From: Pseudomonadota bacterium | GTDB taxonomy: Bacteria > Myxococcota_A > Polyangia > Polyangiales > Polyangiaceae | NCBI GenBank assembly: GCA_023432025.1 | Contig: JAEYVE010000132.1 | Span: forward strand, 1 to 45,603 | Length of the DNA stretch: 45,603 nt | Direction: 5' to 3' | Part shown: positions 33,834 to 43,200 of the stretch, piece by piece | Layout of the letters: each line of letters starts with the position of its first letter | How positions within the stretch are numbered: position 1 is the first letter of the stretch | Program-made: the position numbers and the translations under genes | Notes under the pieces: model-generated | Seen by the model: the letters and a program-made list of their open reading frames with translations, nothing else | Database searches by the model: none | Told to the model about the DNA's origin: nothing

Positions 33834-33861
33834 AAGGTAGGCGGACAGCACGCCATGTCAA
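33834..33861 (-). promoter_or_regulatory. Promoter of tRNA-Leu(GAG)
   Basis: A perfect -35 TTGACA (33861-33856), a 16-nt spacer and a -10 TACCTT (33839-33834) lie on the minus strand. Transcription would start near 33827, leaving about 70 nt of leader before the tRNA. A sigma-70-type promoter. Confidence 0.7.
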
Positions 33862-33928
33862 GAGACTTACGCGCCCTTCCCGGACCGCCTCGTCCGTCAG
33901 CCCACCCGAACCACGCCGAGCCCGGCGC

Positions 33929-35200
33929 TCAGCGGGTGCCCAGAAGCGAACCCAACGTTTCGATGAGCTCACTCATTTCGAAGGGCTTGCGCACCCAGGC
34001 AGCGAAGCGGCCCTCGGCCTCCTCGGGGATGCCCGTTGGTTGACCACTCACCAACAAGACCACCGCCTCCGGAGAGCCCAACCGGATCGCGTCCAGCGAC
34101 TCCGCCAGGTGCCCCTCCAAAGGAGACAAGTCCACGAGCGCCGCGTCCACCACGGGTCGTCCCGCGAGCAAGGTCGCGAGACTCGGTCCGTCGGGAGCGA
34201 CGATGACGTCCGCGCCACGCGCCTCGAGGCTGAGCGTGAGCAAAGAAGCGATGGCCGGATCGTCCTCCACGACCAACACGCGCGCTCCGGTGAGTGAAAC
34301 GGAACCGCGTTCCGCCGCAAGGACGTCCGTGCGCGACGCAGCCACCGGCCACGTGAGCTCGAAGCACGCGCCGCGCTCGGTGGGCACCAAGCGCAAATCT
34401 CCGCCGCTCTCGCGCGCCAAGCGTTGAGAGTGAGAAAGCCCGATCCCCGCGCCGCCACGACGCGTGCTGTGCGGCTCCGCGAACAACGTGGCCCTCCGCG
34501 CCTCGGGAATGCCTGGACCTTCGTCCTCCACCGTAAACACGACGCGCGTCGACTCGCGTTCGACGCGCACGCGCACCGCGCGACCGGGCGGCGAAAAATC
34601 CATGGCGTTGAGCAGCAGGTTCGTGAGGATCTGCAGCGCCGGCCCGTCGTCTCCCAACGCGACATCGGCGCCGGACGCCGCGTTCACCTCCAAGCGAACG
34701 TTCCGCTCGTTCGCTCGCGGCATCACGCTCATGGCGGCGAACTCCACCAAGCTACGCGCGTCACGATGGTCCAGCGTCAGCTCGTCCTCGGCGCCAATGG
34801 CCCGACGCGCGAGGCTGCGACCGCGCCGCGCGTGCTCGCGAGCGACCGATAAAGCTGCCTGTAGCTTTCCAACGTCACGCGCATCCTCGGCTGTCTCCAA
34901 CCATCCCAAGACGACCGTCAACGCGTTGGACACTTCGTGGAGCGCGCCCGCCAGCTCCTTTTCGCCGGGCTTGCCGGCGCGCGTGCCGTCGACCTCCCGT
35001 GAGCTCACGGGCTCGCTGCCCAGCGCCCCAATACCACCTCGCTCACCACTCGCGGCGGCGCGAACGCGGACGAGAGGACTCCCCTCGGACGAGTGCAAAC
35101 CGGCGGACGACGGGGGCCTCACGTGGACGACCCTATACCCACAATCCGCGCCGTGCCAGCCGCGACGAACTTGCGCGGTGCCACGGCGTTTCAGCCTCAT
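33929..35200 (-). CDS. Soluble hybrid histidine kinase without sensor domain
   Basis: A 423-residue protein. Residues 1-80 are low-complexity. HisKA-like helices carry His88 in ALHEVSNALTVVLGWLE. The HATPase has N box NLLLN (194-198), G1 EDEGPGIP and G2 GGAGIGLSHSQ. A receiver domain (305-423) has EDD (312-314), the expected Asp357 in ALVDLSP, Ser385 and Lys405; the phospho-acceptor region is less canonical than in the kinase at 15946. No PAS, HAMP or membrane segment is seen, so the signal must come through a partner. ATG 35198-35200 overlaps the stop of the upstream lipoprotein gene (ATGA), suggesting coupling; GTG 35120-35122, with AGGG 8 nt upstream, is an alternative start that would drop a 26-residue featureless N-terminus. 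Confidence 0.85.
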   Translation of the reverse strand: MRLKRRGTAQVRRGWHGADCGYRVVHVRPPSSAGLHSSEGSPLVRVRAAASGERGGIGALGSEPVSSREVDGTRAGKPGEKELAGALHEVSNALTVVLGWLETAEDARDVGKLQAALSVAREHARRGRSLARRAIGAEDELTLDHRDARSLVEFAAMSVMPRANERNVRLEVNAASGADVALGDDGPALQILTNLLLNAMDFSPPGRAVRVRVERESTRVVFTVEDEGPGIPEARRATLFAEPHSTRRGGAGIGLSHSQRLARESGGDLRLVPTERGACFELTWPVAASRTDVLAAERGSVSLTGARVLVVEDDPAIASLLTLSLEARGADVIVAPDGPSLATLLAGRPVVDAALVDLSPLEGHLAESLDAIRLGSPEAVVLLVSGQPTGIPEEAEGRFAAWVRKPFEMSELIETLGSLLGTR

Positions 35201-37008
35201 TCGAAAGAGGTCGGGAGGAGTAGGTTGAAGCGCCCCTCTTCGTCCGCGCGGGTTTCGGCAACCTGAACGACTGCCGTCGCTTTACTGGGATCGTTCGTCA
35301 GCTCCCGCCCCGCGACGTAGGCGTAAGCCCGCACCAGCGCCGAGGGTAGTGAATCCACGTCCGAGGACCGCAGCGTGCCGCGGTACTCCACGGGCAGCGG
35401 CAGCTGCACGGTGCCGAGCTTCACGTCGGCCTTCCCTACCTCCACGGCGGGACGAACCATCCAAGCGAACCCCGAGTTGGCTTCAGGGCGCACCCAGAGA
35501 TCGAACGTTCCCGGGTCACACGTCACCTGAAACGCGCCGTCGGCCCGGGAGACCGTTCCCTCTGCTTGTGGAACCACGGGCAGGTGGCCCAGCGCACGGT
35601 CCAAGACGTCCACGAAGGTCGGCGCAGGTGACGCGGCTGCCTGCACCGCGACTCCACCCACCGCGCGCCCCGCGAAGTCCATCACCGCGCCGCGCAGGAC
35701 GGGGCTCGGCCCCAGCTCGACGGTCTTTCCCGCCTGAACGTCCGTGTCCGCGGCAATTTCCCAAACCACCTCGGTGACGGCCAGGCCCGTATCCGGAGCT
35801 GGCGTCGCAATCACCCGGTAGCTGCCCGGAAGGAGATCTACCTCGAACTGACCGCTCGCGTCCGACTCCACCACACGCTCGAAGGCCGCGACCGTGCCCG
35901 CGCCAATGGCCCGCAGCTCCTTCGCGACGAGCGTCACCGTCGCGGCGACGCCCTCGGGTTGGTCCTGCACGCTCACCTGCCCGGTCACCTTCACCGGGGT
36001 GGGGAGCTGCGCCAACTGATCGATGACGCCTCGTCCCTCTTGAAAGAGCTCCAGCACGTTGCGCTGGACGATGATGACCGGCGCGGTCAGACCTTCGGGC
36101 GGCGCCAGCTTCACGAGCTCCGTCCCGCTCGGCAACGTGACCGCCGTGCCACTCGCCTCGACCGGCGAGTAGGCGAGGAGCGCATGATACGCGAGCCCCC
36201 CCTCCGTCACCTCGGGTTCGGAGAGGATGGCCTCGGTGGACAGCACGCGGCCCGAGTCCTGCTCGACCACCTGCAGCGTCCACCCCTCGAGCACCGGATC
36301 CGAAGCGTCCGGCCAAAGCACGGTCACCTCCAGGTATTGGGGCGCCGGCAACACCAAGCCGAGCGAAACGTTCCCCGGCGCGATTTCTTGCCCCACGAAC
36401 AGCTGAGGCGGCAGCGAGCAGTCTCCACTCGGAGCGAGCGGCTCGACGTACACGTCGTACGAGCTGGGGGGGACGTTGAGGGAGAACTGGTTACTTGCTC
36501 CCGCACTGAAGGATGTGGCGGCGGTGTGCGTGGGCGTCTGCATGCCGAGCAGGCGCGCGCGGGGAGTGAGCGTCACGCGCGCGGGGAGCGTCCCGTCCGG
36601 CGCCAGTTGTCCTTTGGCGCCCGCAGGCGGCGGAACACACGTCGCGCGCTTTTCCACGTCCACCGCGCGCACGGTGCCCGTGATACGCGACACGTGCCCC
36701 AGCGAAATCTCCAGCGGACCACCCGCAGGGTCCAAATCCCGCACCTCGTTCAAGAACCGCGCTCCCGCCACCATGAAAGCGTCGGCGGGCGGCGTCACCT
36801 CCACGACGAGCGTCGTGAGGTGCCCCTCCATGGAGCGGCACTGCGCGTCGACGCACCGACCGTTCCCGCACTCGTCGTCGTCCGAACACTGATTACGTGA
36901 CGCGGGCCCCGTGTCCAACGAGAGCGCGTCCACGGAGCACCCGGCGACGAAAAGGCCGAACGTCAAAACGAGCGGGCGCACCCCGAAGCGCCGAAAACTC
37001 TGCTGCAC
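35197..37008 (-). CDS. Lipoprotein with carboxypeptidase-regulatory-like repeats
   Basis: A 603-residue surface or periplasmic lipoprotein. From GTG 37006-37008 it has a signal peptide VLTFGLFVAGC (lipidated Cys24), then a Cys-rich EGF-like segment NQCSDDDECGNGRCVDAQC typical of myxobacterial envelope proteins. The remainder is beta-sandwich-like: VKVTGQVSVQDQPEGVAATVTLVAKELR, FEVDLLPGSYRVIATP, PVLRGAVMDFAGRAVGGVAVQA and ADGAFQVTCDPGTFDLWVRP resemble carboxypeptidase regulatory-like (CarboxypepD_reg/SpaA-type) repeats used in adhesion or binding. No enzyme motif is seen. The same frame is open to 38145, but that extension overlaps the giant gene in another frame and is spurious. The hybrid kinase start overlaps its stop, so the two are likely one operon. 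Confidence 0.82.
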   Translation of the reverse strand: MQQSFRRFGVRPLVLTFGLFVAGCSVDALSLDTGPASRNQCSDDDECGNGRCVDAQCRSMEGHLTTLVVEVTPPADAFMVAGARFLNEVRDLDPAGGPLEISLGHVSRITGTVRAVDVEKRATCVPPPAGAKGQLAPDGTLPARVTLTPRARLLGMQTPTHTAATSFSAGASNQFSLNVPPSSYDVYVEPLAPSGDCSLPPQLFVGQEIAPGNVSLGLVLPAPQYLEVTVLWPDASDPVLEGWTLQVVEQDSGRVLSTEAILSEPEVTEGGLAYHALLAYSPVEASGTAVTLPSGTELVKLAPPEGLTAPVIIVQRNVLELFQEGRGVIDQLAQLPTPVKVTGQVSVQDQPEGVAATVTLVAKELRAIGAGTVAAFERVVESDASGQFEVDLLPGSYRVIATPAPDTGLAVTEVVWEIAADTDVQAGKTVELGPSPVLRGAVMDFAGRAVGGVAVQAAASPAPTFVDVLDRALGHLPVVPQAEGTVSRADGAFQVTCDPGTFDLWVRPEANSGFAWMVRPAVEVGKADVKLGTVQLPLPVEYRGTLRSSDVDSLPSALVRAYAYVAGRELTNDPSKATAVVQVAETRADEEGRFNLLLPTSFE

Positions 37009-37223
37009 TGCGTCGTCAAGGTGCCGCACTGTGGGGAAGAACGCAAATCGCGTGCCACGGTGACGATTCCGAAGCTCGGACCGGCGATTCGTTCCGGAAA
37101 CGGCCACAAGCAGCCTCATCTCGCACCTTCGTCTCGACATCGCGACGCTCCAAGGGCGGCCCCGGAGCCAGTCCCCCATGACACCGGTGTCCCGACTCAC
37201 CCACGGACCAGCGGATGGCCAGC

Positions 37224-40200
37224 TCAGCGTGCGCTCCAGCGAACCTCGGCGTACTCGGGGGTGAGCGCCAGTCGCACGAGGTCCAAAATGGCCGGGCTCC
37301 GCGCGCAGAGATCGGCCAGGGCCTCCAAGGTATCCGGGGGAACGAAGCCCTCCTCTTCGCTCGTCGCCGCAACCGCGGTCCACAGATCCGCCGAAAGCAC
37401 GAGACCGGCGCGGCGCAAGACGAGGCGCGTCTGCCCCACCACACGCTCGAACACCAAGAGCTCCGGGTCGGCGCACAGCTGCGCCAGGCGACGTTGACCG
37501 CGCGGAGGAATGGACTCCCAGAGCAGCGCAGCGAGGCGCGTCGCCGCGGGATTGGGTCGAGCACCGCTCGGCGGCGCAAAGGAAACGAGGAGCGCCTCCA
37601 GCAGCGTCCGCACCTTCGACGGATCCGCGCCGAAGAGGATCGAGAATTCGGGCGACGTGGCCATCAGCATCGCCCCGAAGTGAAAGCTCAGCTCCGGCGT
37701 GATCTCGTCGATGTCGCCCGACACCAAAAGCGCCGGCGGCATCATGAGCGCCACTGCCATCGTAATGGCGCCCGAGCCACGCCGTTGGAAAAGCGGCGTT
37801 CTGGAAGCACCAAGCACGCGAGCAGCCTCCGTGTATAGGCGGCCCAAGAGAGTGGAGGCACCGAGCGGCAGACGCTCCAGGCCAGTGATGCCGTAGGCGC
37901 CTGGATCGCGCTTGAACGCATGAGGCACGTGCTCCCAAACCAGGGCAGCCGCGGACGCTCCGGGAGACTCGATGCCGCGCGTCACGATGCGACGCACCTC
38001 TTCCGGCTGCTCGCGCACCCGCGCCAATTCGGGAGCCACCACACGAGGTCCTCCGCCGAACGCACCCAGGACGTGCCGCACCGCCAGTCGGAGCGGCTCG
38101 TTGCGCTCCTGCTCGGCGGCACGAGCCAGCTGCTCCAGCACCCAAGCGTCCGTGGGCACCAGCGCGGCCACGCGCAGAGCAACCAGCACGCGATCCCGCC
38201 CACGCGCCGTGTCACGCTCCAAGAGCACCAAGAGCTCACGGCCCGCCTCGACGTCGCCCATCTCGAGCGCCGCAGCCAAACGGATCTCGAGATCACTCGC
38301 GAGGCTCGGCCGTGGGCTCGCCGGCATCTTCGAGCTGTCGGATACTCCAGGCGGCCTCGAGGGACGTACGAGGCGCCGAGAGGACGGCACGCGCTCTTCG
38401 GATTCGCGCTCGGCCCGCTCCATTGCCTCACGAGCGGACTGTTCACGAGCGGACTGTTCACGAGCGGACTGTTCTTGGCGCGCCAAATCGATGACGCGCT
38501 GGCGCTCTGCGCGCTCCACCGCTTGACGCACCAGCTGCTCTTGGCGCGCGAGCTCCTTGGCTCGCTCACGCTCCGCCTGCTCGGCCGCTTCGCGCTCTTC
38601 TGCTTCTCGGCGCTCCAGAGCAAGCTGCTCCCGGCGCGCCTCCGCCATCACTCGTTCGCGCTCCGCCCGCTCGATGGCCTCGCGCTCAGCGCGCTCCATG
38701 GCCTCACGCTCTGCCCGTTCGGCCGCTTCGCGTTCTTCTGCTTCTCGGCGCTCCAGAGCGAGCTGCTCTCGGCGCGCCTCCGCCATCACTCGCTCGCGCT
38801 CCGCCCGCTCGATGGCCTCGCGTTCGGCGCGCTCCATGGCCTCACGCTCTGCCCGTTCGGCCGCTTCACGCTCTTCTGCTTCTCGGCGCTCCAGAGCAAG
38901 CTGCTCCCGGCGCGCCTCCGCCATCACTCGTTCGCGCTCCGCCCGCTCGATGGCCTCGCGTTCGGCGCGCTCGATGGCCTCGCGTTCGGCGCGCTCCGCT
39001 GCTTCACGTTCCGCGCGCTGTCGCGCGGCGCGTTCCTCGCGTTCGCGTTCGAGCTGCAAGCGCGCTGCCGCGACTTCCCGCAGCTCCGACGCCGCCTCCG
39101 ACTGCCGCGCGTCGTCGCTCGACACGGCAGAGAAGTAGGCCTGCGCGCGATCCAGCTCCCCCAACGCGCGCGCGGCCCGCCCCGCCCGAATCAAGACTTG
39201 GCCTTCGCTGCGCAAGCCGTGCAAGTCACTCCCCAGCGCCGAGTCCAGGTGGGACAACGCTCGTCGCGGTTCCCCGTCGGAACGCTCCGCCAACCCGACG
39301 GCGATCAACGCGCGGCTGCCCACCCGCTCTGCCGCTGCATCGAGCTCACGCCGCCCCGCGCCGCCCCCCTCGACGACGTCGAGGGCCTCGGCGAGCAGGA
39401 ATGCCCGCAGCTCCGTTTGCCGATGCGTGAGCTCCGAGAGGCCCCGCAGCTGCTCGACGGTGACGCGCGCCTCCTCGGCGGACCCCACGCCGCGCGTCAG
39501 GTACTCCAAGCGGCGCGCCAAGAGCTGCGCATCCGACGACCGTGGCGCGAGGTCTGCCGCGCGCTGCGCCAACTCGAGCGCGCGCATCGTGTCCCCCTTG
39601 CCCAAGCTCAAGCGAGCTGCCTCCACGAGCAACGACGCTGCGCGCCCTGCGTCGTGCGGCAACAGCCCCGCGAGCTCGGCCATTGCGTCGCTCGATCGCC
39701 CAGGATCGCCAGCCTTCTGCTCCACACGCAGGCGAAGCTCGGCAACCGCCAAAGACGACTCCCAAGCGGCCGCGCCGTCCAAAGCGCGACGCGCGCCCGC
39801 GATGTCCCCCGCCTCCAAGTGAGCTTCCGCCGAACGAACGATGAGCTCCTCGGCCTCCTCACGAGTCGTCGCGGCGCCGCTCGCCCGCAGCCACAACGTA
39901 GCGGCTCTCCCCGGATCTCCCGTCCGCCGACAAAGGTCCGCCAAAACCCGCAAGACCGACAACTCGTCGCCCTGTTCGAGGAGCTGCTCGAGGTCGGCGC
40001 GCGCCGCGTCGGGCCTTCCTAGGCGTTGCTCGAGCAGCGTCGCCCGCCGCAGCCGAATGCGGCGCACCTCGCTCAAATCGGTCGCTAGCTCCGCGCGCTT
40101 GTCGAGCAGTCGAATGACCTCCTCGAAGTCTCCGCGACGCTCGGCCGCACGCTCCAGACCCCGCAGCGCCTCCGTGTCGGTGGGACGGAGGGCGGCCAAG

Positions 40201-43200
40201 GCACGAAAGCTGCTGGCCGCGTCGTCGAGTCGTCCGATTTCTTCTTGGCGCAGCGCGAGCGCCGAAAGAACGAGGGCGCGAGTTTCCTCGCTCGTCTTGC
40301 CCAGCTCGATGTCCAAGAGGAGATCCAGCGCCTCTTCCACCGACGCGCCCGCCGCTTGAGCGACGGTGAGGCGCGCGCGCTCGTCGAGCGGGACCAGAGC
40401 CTCCACGGCGCCGAGTAGCTCCGGGTCGTCGAGCTGCTCCGCCAGCTGACGCACCCGCCGAGCCGCGGCAACGTCACTCGGATCCGCCATGGCGGCGCGG
40501 AGCAAAAGATGAGCCTCGGCGTCACGCTCCTCGAGGCGTTCGGCCAACTGAGCGCCCAAGAGCGCCAAGGGACGCCCCACGTTCGTCAAACGCTGGCTGG
40601 CGCGCTCCGCGCACCACCGAACGAACGACGTCGCCTCGTCACGCGCCTCGACGAGCACGCCCAGCACGGAAGCGAGCTCGGCGAACTGCTCGATGTCCCC
40701 GTCGCACTCTGCAGCGCGGCGGAGCGCGCGAACCCCGAGCACGCTCACGCCGAAGAGGCTCACCGCGCTCTGTGCGGCGCGCAAAGCGAAGAGCGCGCCG
40801 TCCGGGCCGCCCACCTTCGGCAAGAGCGCGCTCAGCGCTCGCTCGAAGCGCAAGAGCACGATTTCTCGGTCTTCGGGGCACGCCGCCAAGAGCTGACGAA
40901 TGGCCTCGGACACCGTGCCCAGCGTCGGCGCGTCGGGACGCACGACGAGCGCGCGCAAGAGAACGTCCAGGCGCTGTCGACGCCCAGCGTCCGTGGTGTC
41001 TGCGAGCGCTGCCGCGCGGCCGAGCCAAAGCGCAGCGAGCTCCTTCGTCGGCGCGCGAGCGGCGACTCGCTCGATCGCAGCGACCACCTGAGCCGAAGCG
41101 GACGCTCGCTCCGCGAGCCGCGCCATGAGCACGAACGCCACCCCCTCGCCGGGCACGGCTTCGAACGCTGCAATCGCGTGTCGAAGCGCGATTTCGTGGC
41201 GGCCGCGGCGCTCGAGCTGCCTCGCTGCGCGGTAGTGAACCGCGCGCTCGCCGTAACGCCCGAGCGTCGCCTCGGCGAGAAAACCATAGAGCGACACGAG
41301 CAGTTCCAGCTCGCGCGGCCCAGCAGAACGCTCGGCGATGCCGAGCACGTCCATGTTCGTCGCGTCCTTCAGCAAGGCTTCGCGCGCCAGGCGAAAGCCT
41401 TCTCCAGGCATGTGCGCTTCCACGGCGAGGCGCGCCGCATGACCGAGGAGCCGAGAGGCGCGTGCGCGGTCATCCAGAGCCACCGCGATGCGCTCGAGCT
41501 CGACCGTAGCGCTCTCTGCGCCCACGAAAGACACCAACGTGCGCGCAAGACGCGCGGCGCCCTCGTCGTCGTCATGGACGAGCGCTTGCGTCCAGGCGGC
41601 GATGGCGCCTTTCTGGTCCTTGGCGAGCTCCCAGCGAGCTGCTCCGAGCGCCCAATACAGCTCCGCGATTTGCCTGCCCCTCGAAACCGCCCCCTCGGAC
41701 GCTACCGCCGCCTCGGCGCGCACCTCTAGGCTCGCCACGACCGCGTCGGCGGAGTTGGGCGCCGGAAGCTCGGCGAGCCGAGCCACGACCTCCTCGGGGG
41801 GGACGCCGCCCGCCAGAGCGCGACGCAAGGCTCGAGCGGCAGCCGTGACGTCTCCGAGTGAAACGCGAAGACCCGCGAGAGTCAGCTGCGCGTTCGCGCG
41901 CGCCTCGGGCGGCGCCGTCACGAGGTAGCGCTCGATGGCTTGCGCCTCTAGCTCGAAGGAGCTCACCCTGCGCGCGACGTCCGTCACCGCAGAAAGTACG
42001 GACTCGAAGCGCGGACCGACCACGTCGAGCACCCGACGCGCGAGCTCCGCGGAGCGCTCCGGGAGGAGCCGGGCCAAAGCCGAAAGCGACAGAGCCACGA
42101 TGTCCGCGAGCTCCGCGTGCGGCAGAGGTTGCGAGAGCAGCCACGACAACGCGTCGGCCAGTCGCTCTCCATCGCCTGCGGCCGCGGCGCGGCGCAGGAG
42201 CTGCCGCGCTACATTGGGATCTCCGGGGCGCAAGGACAGCTCGCGTTGCGTCCACGTCAAAGCCAGTCGGAGCGCGCCGCGCCGCTCCGACGACTCCGCG
42301 AGCACGCGGCACGCCGAGGCGCGCGCCAAGACCACGGAGAGCGAACGCTCGAGCACCGCCGCCGCCGCGGCGTCGGGCTCTCTTTGCGCCACCAATGCTT
42401 GCGCGGCGACGGCCCTCTGCCAAGACGGATCTCCCGCGACGGCGAGCTCCGCCACGGCGCGCGCGTCCGACGCACGCCCTGTCTCCAAAAGCAGCTCCGA
42501 TGCGACGCTGCCCACCACGGCACGCGCGCGGCCCGACAGCGCCCACGCGGCAGCCGCCAGCGCGCGGGCGCGCGTGTCGGGGCGGCGAGCGCGAACCGCA
42601 AGCACGGCCAAGAGGCAGGCGGCCTCCATGCTGACCGCAGGCCGCGCGAGAAGTGGTTCGACGGCGTCGTGCGCCTCGCTCCACGTACCTCGCGCCGCAT
42701 GCAAGCGAGCGAGCTCCAAGCGCGCGGGCTCGGCGTCCGCGGCGTCGATGCGGAGCAGCTGCTCGCGCAGGCTCGAAATGCGGCGCGTGATCTCGGAGCC
42801 GCCCAGCGCCATTTCAGGCGCGAGGCGCGCTCGAGCCCCGCCGAGAAGCGTGCTTGCCACCCTTGTGCGCGCCGCCTGCGCCTGCGCCGCGCCCCACGTG
42901 AACACGCCGACGTCGATGGCCGCGAGCAACCACTCGGAGAGGAGTGGCTCTTGCCGAGCCGCGCGAACGAAGACGGATTCTGCGTCGCCGGCCGCCTGCT
43001 CTTCGGCTGCAAGCACCTCGAGCAGACGAGTGGGATCGAGCCCGGCGTCCAGCTCGGCATCGAGCGCCGCGCCGAGCGCGCCGTCGAGGTCCCCTTCCGA
43101 CACATGGCGCGCGAAGCGTCGCTCGTGGACGGCCGCGCGACGCGCGGCCGAGCCGGAGCGCGCTTGCTCACGAATGACCTCTTCTGCGGCGCCCGTGCGC

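Noticed and set aside
37009..38145. N-terminal extension of the lipoprotein frame
   Set aside because: It overlaps the giant gene on the same strand in another frame; the GTG at 37008 gives a proper lipoprotein signal peptide.
38582..38995. Possible CRISPR array
   Set aside because: Units are in frame, near-identical throughout with no unique spacers, and encode coiled coil.
37920..40022. Plus-strand 700-residue open frame, with others at 40509-41729, 41935-43335 and 42117-43346
   Set aside because: Antisense to the giant coiled-coil gene; the repetitive composition merely mirrors its tandem repeats.
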